Of a DNA stretch of 64,000 nucleotides, positions 12,478-24,209 are shown one piece after another. Position 1 is the first letter of the stretch. Every line of letters starts with the position of its first letter. The translations under genes were made by a program, and so were the position numbers. The notes below the pieces were generated by a model, which saw nothing but the letters and a program-made list of their open reading frames with translations, ran no database searches and was not told where the DNA came from. Origin of the DNA: Manduca sexta (lineage: Eukaryota > Arthropoda > Insecta > Lepidoptera > Sphingidae); NCBI RefSeq assembly GCF_014839805.1, contig NC_051131.1:10404913-10468912 (forward strand), given 5' to 3'.

Positions 12478-13220
12478 ATGCTTCCAGGCTTGTGTATTAG
12501 TATTGAGAGCCTTACGACGAGATATAACTTCCCATTATAAAGGTAATGAAATCTAAAGGTCATCTATATTTGTAGATCCATTAAGCAGTTTCAAAGAAAA
12601 CTAATTAAAGGGTATCGTAGACCTAAATCAGTTCAGTTAACACCATCCGAAGTGCCTTCTTACCTAACCGTTTTCCGTTTGTGGGTACGACAAAGCTCAT
12701 TGTTGTATTAAGTTGCGGTATATACAAGTTCCCAGCCGTGTTCTTGAATTTAAGTGGATTAAATTCTAACTCCAACCGGTCGAGTGTTCATGGACCGAGT
12801 AAGCTTTCAAAGGAAATAAAATTTATTAATTTGGAAATTCTGTTTAACCCAGCCGTAGTAATTAACGTTGAACGTGAATTTATTTAATTAGTTTTCGTCA
12901 GTTTAGTTTGGACGGACAGATTTTTATATACAGTCGCGACATGTGTCTGCGTATGTTGATTTAATTAAAGTTGGCATTTCGTACTTGCGCGCACCAACGG
13001 ACATATGAAAAATATTTTCAAACAGTATATATTGCTACATTTAAACGTATTTAAAATATTTTCAAACTGTATATTTTAATATTGTTTGTTTAAACATAGA
13101 GTTACTACAATGTGCAGTGCAATATAGTAAATACAATCTTTCTACATTTTTTTGTAACAAAATAATACTAATATTATTATCATTAAGTTAAATTCTAAGT
13201 TTACTAACTTTACTTCATTA
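12478..13220. other. No gene recognised
   Basis: One 68-codon frame (12681-12887) without a recognisable domain. Nothing else is supportable. Confidence 0.4.
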
Positions 13221-13228
13221 CATCCAAT

Positions 13229-13726
13229 ATATAAAGCTGAATAGTTTGTTTCGTTTGAACGCGATAATCTCAGGAACTACTGGTTTGAATTAAAAAAAAA
13301 AATAGTTTTAGATAGCCCATTTATCGCGGAAGGCTATAGGCTATATATAACATCCTGCTATGGCCAATAGGAGCGGAGAATCAACAAAAAATGTTTCAAA
13401 GACGGCAAAAAATTAATTCCTTTTGAGAGATTCCGTTGCGTGCGCTAAATAAACGGTTAAGGTTAAGTACCAAATATGTATAAAAGAAATGTTCCCCTTA
13501 AAAAGTTCCAAAAAATACATTATATAACAAAGTCCTGGACCGCGTCTGTCTGTCTGTCTGAACGCGACAAACTCAAAAACAATCCTACGGATTTTGATAA
13601 AATTTAGTATGGAGATATTTTGAGACCCTGGAAAGAACATAGGCTATATTCTATCCCGGGAAAATAAATGGGGTCTTATATCCTGGAACAAATCGTTCAG
13701 CCGGCAAAGTCGCGAGGTAATACTAG
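13229..13726 (+). mobile_element. Composite of two Helitron-like elements
   Basis: The first part (13229 to about 13412) has the common insect block gaacgcgataatctcagg and atagcccatttatcgcgg. The second (about 13540-13726) starts with a TCTG run, then gaacgcgacaaactc and a cccggg-containing segment, and ends taataCTAG followed by T. The minus-strand frame at 13413-13640 is a by-product. Confidence 0.55.
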
Positions 13727-14860
13727 TTTTAAATTAAACGTTAGATGAACTATGTTTTCAAATATAAATGCTGAAGTCAGAACTTTAAATTACGTACACA
13801 ATATAAACTATATAACATCTTTAACATTGCGAAATAAACCAAAAGCAACGATTATTATGTCTTTAAAGATCATAAACACAGCGATTCCCCGACCTTTCGC
13901 ACAATGGAAAACCGCATTCCACATCACAACAGTTATTGTAGCTGACGTGTTGACGTAGCCTCATTAAACGGCTTGCATCTCGTGCCTACACTGCATTGTA
14001 TTGTTGCAGTTTGCTGTTGCAAAGTGAACTTTATGGTGATGGTATTAGAACAGAATATGGCTGTGAATGAGGATTCATGATTGGTGACGATGATTAGCTG
14101 TCAGGTAACCCACTTCGTTTATCCCCGTCTATAAAATGTTGGAGAATTGGCCAGAGTTAGGCTTAAGTCTGGCGATTGTGGTGGGAGCGTCTCACCATGG
14201 TCAACATTATATTCGGACTAAAGTCTACAATTTACTGAACACGTACTTTTTATTTATTAGAAAAAAAAATGAGAAGATAATCTTGATTTTCATTGAGATA
14301 GCTTTAAGTTTTTTTTCTAACATAAAGTAGTTACAAATGTATTATAAAACACATCTCTCAAGAACTAGATACACAGTCAATATTGTACAGCGTAAGAGAA
14401 AAATAAACATAAAATATTTCAGGTCACCCCTTCGCAAGTACGTGCTCGCGTTGTAGTGGGCACAATTCCACCCGTCAGATACATACTTCGGATATTTTTG
14501 TCATTTAACGACCCCCGTTTCAGCAAATACAAGCGAAACTCAACGCCCTGAATCTTAAAATTTAGGTTAGCACCTTTTTTGTGAACATATTTACTTTCTT
14601 GTAGAATGTGAAAAGGTTTGTTTAAATTCATTGTATTTTGTGTAAATAAACATATATATTGATAGATCCAAAACAGTTTGCTTCGTGATAAGCTCAATAG
14701 TTTGTAATCATGGATTCGATTCCCAGATCGCTTCGGATTTAAAAATACACATTATCTGAGATTTTATCTTATTATAATTTATCATGGAACACTTTATCAC
14801 ACTCGATGTTGACGATGCATCAATCAATAACAATACAATGTAACGAAACATGAATTTGTC
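13727..14860. other. No gene recognised
   Basis: Unsupported frames at 13752-13958, 14136-14330 and 14419-14697. Nothing else was identified. Confidence 0.4.
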
Positions 14861-14864
14861 TACA

Positions 14865-15015
14865 GCATAAATAATAGGTGATGGAGATCGATAAACACCT
14901 GGTGGTAGGATACTTACCGTCCGAATAGCGACCACCGTAAACAAGGTGCAAAACCCGCCTCAGTGGCCCACGTAACAATGCCCTCCGGGATCATTCTGTG
15001 TACATCCGGTTTCAA
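14865..15015 (-). repeat. Repeat C copy 2, truncated
   Basis: The complement carries the family order: a vertebrate-style tRNA is absent, but tacacagaatgatccc, gccactgaggcgggtttt and the terminal taccaccagg type are present. It is inverted relative to copies 1, 3 and 4, and the 5' part is missing. Confidence 0.55.
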
Positions 15016-16007
15016 ACAGGGCGGGAAAAATGTGTTGACTGGCGAGGGATAAACATATTTTTTCAATCAACATTCTATCTGGAGAATACTTCAGTTACCT
15101 GCAGAGTGGTCAGTTTATCCGTATAAAAATAAGACCTACATATCTATCCATTTGTCGATAAAACCTTTATTACCACATATATTTTCTTTACCTACCATCT
15201 ATCACGCGAAAGAAGTTAATAAAGATTGATTCAACAAATCAAAATCACGTTACATTCAATGAAAGCGCCTTTACGATATTGTCATGTGATGTAATCCAGT
15301 TTCAATTAATCTTAGGAGGTAGAGAAGCACTCCAATTGTTCCTTATCATAGAGTTCACAAGGCCGGTGCAAAGCGACACCAAGACAATGATAGATGGACG
15401 GGCCTTGATGAATTACTGTTCGGCTGTACGGGTAAACGACACGATAACGTTTCAAATATTTCTCGTTTGAGAAAATATTTGCATTCGTTCGGGGAATCTG
15501 ATGATAGTGCAGCGATTTAAGAAATAGCGTCAATTTTTTATTTATCTTTTGTTGTACTCAGCACGCGTTCGGAAACTATGTAAAGTATGAATTTCAAAAT
15601 AATATCAAAGTATAGTCCAAAATGATATATTAAAAACATTTATTTTTCACTAAAGCACACAGTTTCATTAAAACGAAATAAAAGTCATTTATACATATTT
15701 TTTCGGGCTAGGAAACCTCGCGGGCGTTCTCAGAACACCGTATCAAAGTTTTATCATAATCTGGTTAATGGTTTTGGAACGCTTAGAGGACGGATGTACA
15801 AACATTGATTTTTATTTAGCCTAAAAAAATATTTATTCCGTCTAATTATAGCATAATCATGATTGAAGCTATAAAGAAAAATTGAAATTCTGTAAATGTT
15901 CACAACTTAATACGTTTTAAAATAGGTTTTCGAGATTTATTGGGTTAACACCACGTTTACAGCGATTTTCACAGCCGACGCCATCATTTTTCCCGTTTTA
16001 TTTCAGC
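15016..16007. other. No gene recognised
   Basis: A locally GC-richer patch at 15290-15450 is open in both directions (63 and 73 codons) but has no recognisable domain. Confidence 0.4.
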
Positions 16008-16019
16008 TTCTTCAATCAT

Positions 16020-16235
16020 CATCATTTCAGCCGAAAATCGTCCACTGCTGGACATAGGTCTCCCCCATTGAGCGCCACAGTGACCGGTTCTGGGCCTCCC
16101 TCATCCATCGGACTCCGGCGACCCTCACCAAATCGTCGGTCCATCTCGTGGGGGACCTGCCTACGCTGCGTCTCCCGGTCCGTGGTCGCCACTCCAGAGC
16201 ATCGATATTTACATAATATATGATTGAAGAGAGAG
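16020..16235 (-). mobile_element. 5'-truncated RTE-type LINE with 12-bp target duplication
   Basis: On the minus strand it comprises a 5' inverted snip of flank, the last 56 or so codons of the LINE ORF, a stop, and a very short ATGATG-type tail, which is typical of RTE elements. The direct repeat ttcttcaatcat occurs at 16008-16019 and 16236-16247, directly bounding the insertion. An identical target duplication implies a recent insertion. Confidence 0.8.
16027..16196 (-). pseudogene. RTE-type reverse transcriptase ORF, C-terminal remnant
   Basis: The in-frame minus-strand translation ends at TGA (complement of 16027-16029). It contains the C-terminal signature of RTE-clade LINEs: an RTGRRSVGR segment, then TRWTDDLVRVAGVRWM, REAQNRSLWRSMGE and final VQQWTIFG. 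The rest of the endonuclease-RT protein is absent through 5' truncation. It is a dead copy. The 73-codon frame at 16022-16243 is an out-of-frame shadow. Confidence 0.85.
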
Positions 16236-16270
16236 TTCTTCAATCATATATTATGTAAATATCGATGCTC
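16197..16270. repeat. Perfect 34-bp inverted repeat at the RTE 5' junction
   Basis: Arms at 16197-16230 and 16237-16270 are exact reverse complements separated by gagagt. The outer arm (16237-16270) is target flank including the duplication. The inner arm is an inverted copy of that flank fused to the LINE 5' end. Confidence 0.95.
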
Positions 16271-16334
16271 ATTATAATACAACACCTGGTACAATCCAAT
16301 GAACCTTAAAAATTGATCAAAGATTTATGTCATA

Positions 16335-16585
16335 CTCAAGCCGTTTAACCCCGAAGGAGTATGCAGAGGCGCAACTGGTGCGTCAATTTTCCGCCGTGTG
16401 TATTCTGTCCCATGATGTGATAGGTGGCGAGCCTATTGCCACAACGAGCACAAATTCCAGACTGGACTGATACTGAGTAGAAAAACTCAATATTACTACC
16501 CGATCTGAGATTCGAATCCGAGCCCTAAGCACTACAGTTGTACCGTATACAACTATGACACCGAGGTAGTCGCCAAGATTTATGA
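16335..16585 (-). mobile_element. SINE-B copy 2
   Basis: Read on the minus strand it has the tRNA-like head (ctcggtgtcatagttg, box B-like cggattcgaatctcag) and the body motifs, including the complements of gtcccatgatgtgatagg and ccccgaaggagtatgcagag. It is more than 80% recognisable against the other copies. Confidence 0.8.
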
Positions 16586-16689
16586 ATTATCTTTATTTGG
16601 GAAACTGTGTCAACAGCATATGATTGATCTTCGTACTTTATTTCATAGCATCGTTTTCACGCCGAACACTTATTTGCTAAAATCACACA

Positions 16690-16890
16690 CAGAGTAATCG
16701 CCTTTTCCACTTTTCGGTGGTAGGCAGAGGTGTAATTCACCCATATACACCAGTTATGTTAAGTACTATGTTTGGGAGCGAGTATATTATTTTTCCAGAT
16801 ATATTTCCAGACTGTTGCCTGATACTGGGCAGTAAAATTCAATATCGCTTTCGCCGACTTAGGGATTAAACCCGAGTCTGTGTGGAGTTG
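16690..16890 (-). mobile_element. SINE-B-like copy, diverged
   Basis: The complement retains the gtaggcagaggtgtaa block, the tgatactgggcag block and a degenerate cgacttagggattaaacc box B region in family order, but with a different middle. It lies directly beside copy 2. Confidence 0.5.
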
Positions 16891-16967
16891 ATACCCAGGG
16901 AAAGTCCCAAACTACTACTTTTGGTCTACATAGGGTTAGGAACTCGGTCCAATGATCGCTTAGATGA

Positions 16968-17031
16968 TGCTGCACTCAGTGCAGCATTGATTTAACCGGT
17001 CTTTATGAGAATAAAGACCGGTTAAATCAAT
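16968..17031. repeat. Two adjoining perfect hairpins
   Basis: tgctgcact-c-agtgcagca (16968-16986) is followed immediately by 21-bp perfect arms at 16986-17006 and 17011-17031 with a gaga loop. Confidence 0.9.
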
Positions 17032-18960
17032 CTGTTTCACTCACTCTCCAGTGATGGTAGCAATAACCTGTTTTTAAACCGTAAAAAAACGGAATTAAAC
17101 CGAAGACCTCAGCGTAGTAGTTAGTAGTGCGCAAGACAACTTCTTCACTGAGACAATACTAAAATAACACAAAATATTTTTGCTATAAAACAAAGATTTA
17201 CTACGCAAGCTCTTGTTCGAGTGAGGTATTGTCTCTAAAAATACGTATAGCAAAACGCTCTCACTTTATATGCATATTGAATCTTGATCGAACAATTTTC
17301 CTTTAACAAAACTTTTCTTGTTGATCTTTGAAAGTATTATAAATATTGAGGCTATGTGTTCAAATACATTGTTTTGAGTTTTACTTTGAGTTTTGTAAGA
17401 TTATCTATTACCTGTAGAATTAGGGGTACAGTAGATAATATTCTAACTGCCGTATTAATGGTAATTTTATCTATGAGATTTGATGACTTTAAGGCTGCTT
17501 TATATTTACCAGCTATAATTTTAGTAAATTAATAATAACATAACAGTTATAAGTAACTATAAATTTAATCACAACTGAGTGTGATTAACTTAACCTTATA
17601 TTAAGCCTACAATTACGTACTATAATTTCTATTTCATATAAAAGGCATTCATTCTCGTATTCAAGATGTTAACAACATTTTCTCATACAAAATTCAACAT
17701 AACCTCAACACAAAATTATACACGCCCTAAAAATCTAAACGCCAAAAGGGGCCTCAGTTTCGCAGATCCCAATAAAGTTTCAGAGTTTCAAGCATTATTC
17801 ATTCTGACACGAGTGTCGACCTAAAAAAGCGGAGCGTTGTAAAAAGTCAATCCCGTACTTGAGTGGGTCCGTTGTCGTTCTAACAATAGTTATATATACA
17901 AGGATACATACATTTATGTAGTGGAGCTAATTTTAGACACATTTTGTATTGTTGATAATACTGGCTGGTTTGAAGCGCTTGTGAACACTTTGAGCTGTGG
18001 AAACTCATAATTGCAACCTTTACTAAGTAGGAAAAGTTGCAATCAACATACACATCGCCCGTCCAACGTATGACCTTAGAGATTGTACACATAAAATCCA
18101 GATACCTGTAGCAAAAAGGATGGTTTTCGGCTATAATTACTGTCAAATAATTAGCCCAAGAGAGGCAAAACTTCGTGCCGTAAACTAAAATGTCTATCCT
18201 TTGGTCTTCTTGAGAATCCAACGAACAAATTATGTTCAAGTTTACACAAAAACATTTACTGTACCAAAAATAAATTAAGGATAGAGTGGATAAAGGACTA
18301 CGCTTCCATGACAATACCCGTAACTAAAATGGATCAGGTTTTACAAATCATATTCTTTTTGTTACGTCTTTGTTAGGTTTTTCAGTTGAAGGTTATTTTA
18401 TAGTGTCTGAAAATAAATACGTAAGGTATTATGGATTTCATAATATTATAGCATTTAATAATTTATTACAAATGTTTAAAAATATATTAATTATTTTTAC
18501 TTACAGTTTTCACAACTATTTGTGGATTTGCTTTAACCTAATTTCGCGAGTGATAGAAAAAAACGACTTTAAAATAGTCCTTATGTCATTGATTAAAAGA
18601 AATTACAAATCTAATAGTCAAATTATCTAGGCCATCTCCAATAACATTCACGATAAGTATTGCGTATATTTTAGAACAGTACTGAGCGAAATATCTAAAA
18701 TGCAGACATTAAATGGATGGTCCGAACCACGAACCCAACATAAGTACCATGAATATTAAAACATGATAAAAACATTCCATCAGACCCAAAAGATGGGATC
18801 GATGAATAAGTAATTAATTCTCGAAAAGAGAATGAAATTTCTTTCTTAATTTGTAATTAGAATTCGGATAACTTTGCCGGCGGCCGTCCCGGTGTGAAGT
18901 AATGATAAAATTGTATTCTTTGTCTTAAGTAACAATTTATATTTAGTCAAGACAAATTAA
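17032..18960. other. No gene supported; contains a 144-codon open stretch
   Basis: The longest frame in the window (minus, 17880-18314) lies here. It begins at TTG rather than ATG, has no methionine in its first half, and the cysteine-rich translation matches no domain I know. I treat it as chance or ancient repeat. Confidence 0.4.
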
Positions 18961-19014
18961 ATATATACATGCGTAATTTGATGTACTATTTAAAACAAAA
19001 TGAAACGATCGAAT

Positions 19015-19360
19015 TCCTCCTAGCTGAATTTCGGCCATGGCGGCCAATCTCATCGGATATCAGCCAAGCACGCAGGATATATGATAGTGCACAAATGTGT
19101 GCACAATACACAAGTGCACTCTCTGTTCCTTTACTCTCATATTCCGGTGAGACAGCAATCCGATAAGACCGGAGAGGATGGGACCGACGGCTTTACATGT
19201 TTTCCGAGGCACGAGATACTTATCACACCTCCAACTTCCTGAATTCGAGCTACGACTGTGTAATTTTTTAAGATGAAAAAACCCAGTTGCCATCATTTTG
19301 GCCCGACCCGGGATTCGAACTCAGGACCTCAGCGTAACCACGCCACCGAGGCTGTCATGA
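19015..19360 (-). mobile_element. SINE-D copy 1 (tRNA-like head, dispersed)
   Basis: The minus-strand head has box B-like gttcgaatcccgggtc (complement near 19305-19325). The distal end has tagctgaatttcggcca and a gcacaaatgtgtgcac block. It shares order and motifs (gttttccgaggcac, ctgaatttcggcca) with 30405-30765. It explains the frames at 18969-19166, 19060-19296 and 19273-19461. Confidence 0.7.
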
Positions 19361-19629
19361 ATTGCAAGGTTAAATTGATTTTCATAATGGTGCTATCTCA
19401 GTTCGATCTGACTATTCGGATTGTAGACAAATATGTCAACAGCTGCATGGCTCACCATTAAAAAACAACTAAAAATTAATTGGATTCAAAATTTACATGA
19501 AACCAAGCCTAGTTATAAATAAAGCGCAAAGAAATTATGATAAGTTGTTTATTGCATTGTATAAGTGTGGTTGTGGTTTAAGTAGCGAGGCGTAGATTTT
19601 TCAAAACTAAAGGATATTCCTGTCATAAT

Positions 19630-19855
19630 GACTTCTTATGTTTACGCGAATGCTAGATATTGAAAAAAATATATATTATACTATGTATAATTGTAAAATG
19701 TTGGTGCATATGTAGTGCATAGTAACTTTGTCTTTTCGCATAACCAACTACCGCAATCCGCCCTGTGACCACGAAGGCTGCAAGACTTCAAAACGTCGGG
19801 AGAATATTATAATATAAAAACCGCGACAAAATCCATAAAATAATTTAATTTAAAT
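19630..19855. mobile_element. MITE-1 copy d
   Basis: Left end ttcttatgtttacgcgaatg; core ccctgtgaccacgaaggctg and caaaacgtcgggag; right end aaaccgcgacaaaatcc. The left inner arm is diverged or replaced. Confidence 0.65.
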
Positions 19856-20434
19856 ATTTCAGTACATTCCTATTGTCTGTATCTATAGGTATTCTAAGCA
19901 AGTTTTATTAGCAATCGTGTTCCACTGTTATAATTTCAAGACTGAAAATAATTCCTTTTATTAACAACACGCTTTGTTTGTTAAAACTACAGCAAAATAA
20001 AAAGTAAAGGGTACTATTAAGTTTTTAATTTTAATTCAAGACGCTTGGGCAGAAATGTTTGTTTTGCTATCAACAAACATAGCATTTTAAAGCATTCGAA
20101 GCGAACTTCTGTTAGAAATGAATATTTTATTAGGCTGATATTAAATTCTGTTGTTGGAGCTTAGGTTTAATCATACTGAATACTAGATTGGTATCGTTTG
20201 TTCAATGTTTCTTCGAGTTTTGATAGACGATATGCTGGTCGTTTTTAAATTTTTGGATTTGCGTGTTTTGAGCCATGATAAGTTTTGCTTATATTTCATA
20301 GTGGTAAATGTTACTTTTGTTAATTGTATGATGCAAGTTATTTGCAGTTCAGTTCATAGAATGAAGCAAGTAATTATTTTGCTTTGATTTAGATTCAAAT
20401 ATTTATTAAAAGAAAGAGGGTATCAATCTCTACT
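19856..20434. other. No gene recognised
   Basis: A 60-codon frame at 20205-20387 is hydrophobic but has no context supporting a gene. Confidence 0.4.
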
Positions 20435-20675
20435 GAAAAATCTTTCATCCTCGAAGGGGTAGGCGGAGGTGTAACTTTTTCATCCAGTTTTCGTCATATG
20501 TAATCTGTCCCATGATATGATATGAGGGAGCCTATCGCCGTATCGGACACAAAGTCCAGACTCCGAGTTGATAAAGAAAAAACCCAAGACCACTGCTCGA
20601 CCCGGAGTTTGAACCAGAAATCACAGCGCGGAAGTTTTATCGCAATACAACTACTACACCGACACAGTCAGTCGG
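20435..20675 (-). mobile_element. SINE-B copy 3
   Basis: The + strand reads cctcgaaggggtaggcgg, gtcccatgatatgata, gcctatcgccgtatcgg, then a degenerate box B complement (cccggagtttgaacc) and a tRNA-like end. This is the family in minus orientation. Confidence 0.75.
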
Positions 20676-21945
20676 CAGCAAAAATATTTTATATTTAGTG
20701 CTAAAAATATGATTCAGCCGTAGGTTATTCAAATTTTCGTTGATAGATGTTATTATTGCGCAAAATATAAACAACTACATTGTATTTTTATATGAATATC
20801 ACCCAAACGAGTGTATGAGTGATATTGCCTCCTTGATAATAATATGGTACTACCTATATAATGTGAGGGTATAAAAACTCCAGATCAAAAGGTCCCAGGC
20901 CCGATAAAACTTGGTATGTTTTTTGAGACGGTTTACCCGCGGATGGATTTATAAATGACTTTCAGCAATATTTGATTCTTTACAGATCAGGTTCTTTATT
21001 ACAAGGTCTTATGCTAATTTTTACTTTATGTCGGACAAAATAGATTATAAATTTTTATGTCGCTAAAAATTTGAAGAGACTATAAGTCAAAGTCCCCCTT
21101 CTTCATAGTTATGTAATACATTATATTATATTATTTATTTTTCTGCAAAAAATATAAGATAGAAACTTGTAATAGTGAGCCGACGAGATGACGTCAGCAC
21201 AATTTTCTCGAAGGACGTTTTAAGGTCAACTGACCCACATTCAGAAACTAATCACATCAGTCAATTGATATTGACTTTGAAAACAGTAATATAAAAGCAC
21301 TCGAGTAGAAACATTCATGTATATATTCATGAACATCGTAGTGTGTACGTCTTGTATTAATATTTAGAATTCGGCTAATACTTCATATCTATATAAAAAG
21401 TTGCCGATGGAAATTCAACGTTCATTCCATTTCCTTGTGGAATATTAAAGAAAATTATTTTCCATTCCAACTCACCTTATAACCGAACAATTTACATAAA
21501 TTAGGAAACTCTTCACCACCTAAACTGAAATTTAGATAGCGTCAAGTAAAGTTAAATTTATTAAATTTTCTATGAATTATTACGTTGATTTTGAGGTTAT
21601 TTAGTAGCACGCTTGGAAGTTTGTAACGTAAACGTCGAGTTTAATGTGCTAAATATTATTTGCTCGCAAATTAGTTAAGAATATTATTTGCAAATATAAT
21701 TAAGTTCTAGTTTTAATGAATAAGATATTAGTGTTTGGTATCGTGTTTAAAGTAATTTATTTTGTGTAATCATTATTTAAGTGTTTTAAAAGACGATATT
21801 TTAATAGGTTATTAATTCTTACTAGAGACTGACAGACGCTATATTGGAAGATTGAGCAGAAAATTTCAGGTAGAGCTTTTGTCGTTTTGATACAAAAATG
21901 CGAATTGAAATCACAGACTAATTTTATTTCTTTGCAGATAAAGAC
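20676..21945. other. No gene recognised
   Basis: AT-rich. A single tgacgtca core occurs at about 21190. Nothing else is supportable. Confidence 0.4.
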
Positions 21946-21949
21946 ATAG

Positions 21950-22255
21950 CTACGTTAGCCTAGTTGGGTGTTGAATAGACTGCGAAGAGGAATGTCCGCA
22001 GGTTCAAATCCCAAGGGTAGAAGTAAAAATTATGTGTGTTTTCTTTGTGAATTATCGCATGCTTTGACTGTGAAGAAAACCATCGTGAGAAAACTTGCTT
22101 ACCAGAGAAGTTTATAGGAATTTTGAGGGTGTGTGAAGTCTACCAATCCGCACTAGGCCAGCGTGGTGGACTAAGGCCTGATCCCTCTTAGTAGTAGAGA
22201 AGGCCCGAGCCCAGCAATGGGACAGTATACAATACAGGGCTGATATTATACTATA
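21950..22255 (+). mobile_element. SINE-A copy 3
   Basis: Box A-like gttagcctagttgggtg and box B-like caggttcaaatccc are preserved. The body ccagcgtggtggactaagg and tail gggctgatattatacta follow. Confidence 0.85.
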
Positions 22256-23280
22256 TAGACATCTATCTTTGCAAATAAATAATATTTACATAGATATCGA
22301 AGTCATCATTAAAATGTATTCAAACGAAATTCTGCATCAAAAAGTAAGACCACAGTCACAGGGCGCTCCATAAACTAAATCTCTCTGTTTTTATTACATT
22401 TCTATTTGATATATTCGGAATATCTTTTTTATGTTGATGTAACCGTCCTGGATCCAATATCAGCAGCAAGATTGACACTTCATATTACATCAGATATGTC
22501 AGCGATTTCAAATCGTGATATTTCAGATAAATATTTATATAGAGACTGATCTATTTTGACTCATTTATTTATATTTTTAGATGATTTTTAATATAAGGAC
22601 GTATAGACGATATCAAACATTTACTTAGGATAAAACGTAAACATAAAGTAAAAATGTCTTGAAGACATTTTACTTAGATTAATTTTCATCATTGTTTATC
22701 GTTAGTTTCCTGTTAAAATTTCAAGCTTCTACAATTTATTGATCGACTTTTGCTCAAACGATTCTAGCATTACCTAGGGTCATGAAAAAATCAATCTATC
22801 TCTCTTACTCAATAACCGTAAAAAATTATAGCACTAAATATAAATTATTACTACAGACAATCAAAACTCATCCAATCAAAATAACTTCTAAACAGTTGCA
22901 AGTAAAAGCTGATTAAACCCCACAGTGCGGTATCAATAGTATTGCAAGTTCAAGGTACTTGGAGTATTAGCGAGGTAAACACGAGTGTATTAAATAATCA
23001 TCAATTGTTGCTATTTGTCTGAGGGCGTAGAACTGCCTGCTGTCTGCTGGTAGCGTGGATGTGGGAAAAGACGATGCGGTGTTATTTTCGAGATTATTCG
23101 AAATGTTAACGTTTGGCTTTGTGTTTTAAGTTATGACGTTGTTTTAATTGATACAGTTATATAAAATATAGATGTATAATTGGAAATATTAATACTGTCT
23201 CATTAATGCGTTTCTTAAAAGACACTTTTAAAAACTTATTAAGGTGTAAAAATGAATGTATAATAAAGAAACATTGTAAC
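22256..23280. other. No gene recognised
   Basis: AT-rich sequence without supported features. Confidence 0.4.
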
Positions 23281-23284
23281 AAAA

Positions 23285-23480
23285 AATTATACCGCCTTCA
23301 AAAACCAGTAAAAACCAAAAAAATATTTAATATTGCCTATATTCTGGTTACCAATTTTGGAATTGGTGCCTATTAAAAATTTAACATTGTTTTCGTAAAT
23401 TTCTTCAAGTATATATCTAGCTTAACTAACAATTTTAGTCGAATTGAGAAGCTTTTCCTTTTTGAAGTCGGTTATAAACA
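23285..23480. repeat. Possible short TIR element
   Basis: Left accgccttcaaaaacc and right tttttgaagtcggttata are approximate inverted copies. The right block also occurs alone near 26835 and 28600, suggesting a dispersed family. The target duplication is unclear. Confidence 0.35.
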
Positions 23481-23914
23481 GAATTCACTTGCAGTTTCAT
23501 TTACTACGACTATTTTTCATTTACTATCATAATAGCTAATCAAATGATTCGTGATTATACATACTATATGAATAAATATGCAGTACGTTCTTAACTTTCT
23601 ACGATCGTTGATTCATACTAATATTTTAGCGCACCTTGATTCGCCACTAGCGGCGCACAAAGAGAAAGCCAGCGCAGAAATATTAAGCCTACATAAATCC
23701 GAAGATTTTGCATACTTACCAAGACGAAAAATATTTATCTGCCTCAGCAAAAAGGCACCAGATAATCTTTCAAAAGAGCTTGAGATAGATGCCTCTCTTT
23801 GTAATATCACACGATTTGCTGCTTTAAAAAGTTTTGTTTTTCCTTTCATAGTGCAAGAGTTTTGAATAAAGCTCTTTAAGAGGCTTAATACTTTATAAAC
23901 GTTCATTTATCAAA

Positions 23915-23959
23915 TAACTCAATTGAAATGTATGAATATCATACATTTCAATTGAGTTA
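23915..23959. repeat. Perfect 21-bp palindrome with 3-nt loop
   Basis: Arms 23915-23935 and 23939-23959 are exact reverse complements around ata. The palindrome ends at the left copy of the Helitron 5' repeat. Confidence 0.95.
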
Positions 23960-24033
23960 CTTATTATAAAACAAAGTTTTGTCTGTCTGTATTATCTATA
24001 CTTATTATAAAACAAAGTTTTGTCTGTCTGTAT
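23959..24033 (+). repeat. 34-bp direct repeat of a Helitron-like 5' end
   Basis: Positions 23959-23992 and 24000-24033 are identical. The second copy is the start of the Helitron-like element at 23995. The first is a solo or partial copy. Confidence 0.9.
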
Positions 24034-24198
24034 GTTATCAATTTTCTCAAAATCTATTGATCGGATTTTTATGAAATTCGGTATGGAGATAGTTTAAAAC
24101 CCGGGGAAGCTTAAAGGCTTTCTACCCCGGGAAAAATATAGCGGGACTTTTATCCCGAAAAACTCCTTCACGCGGGAGAATCCACGAGCAAAAACTAG
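23995..24198 (+). mobile_element. Short non-autonomous Helitron-like element
   Basis: It starts TCTATACT after A and ends gcaaaaaCTAG before T, matching Helitron A|TC...CTRR|T insertion. The interior has cccggg and cgcgggag GC patches typical of short insect Helitron-like copies. It has no coding capacity. Confidence 0.65.
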
Positions 24199-24209
24199 TG
24201 AAGAATAAA

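Noticed and set aside
16022..16243. 73-codon minus-strand frame
   Set aside because: It is the wrong frame of the RTE remnant. The correct frame gives the LINE C-terminus.
17880..18314. 144-codon minus-strand frame, the longest in the window
   Set aside because: It starts at TTG, has no ATG in its first half, shows no domain I know and has no promoter or splice context.
23578..23906. Overlapping 95- and 97-codon frames on opposite strands
   Set aside because: Neither translation is recognisable. The patch probably belongs to an old repeat; it contains a cgccactagcggcgc palindrome.
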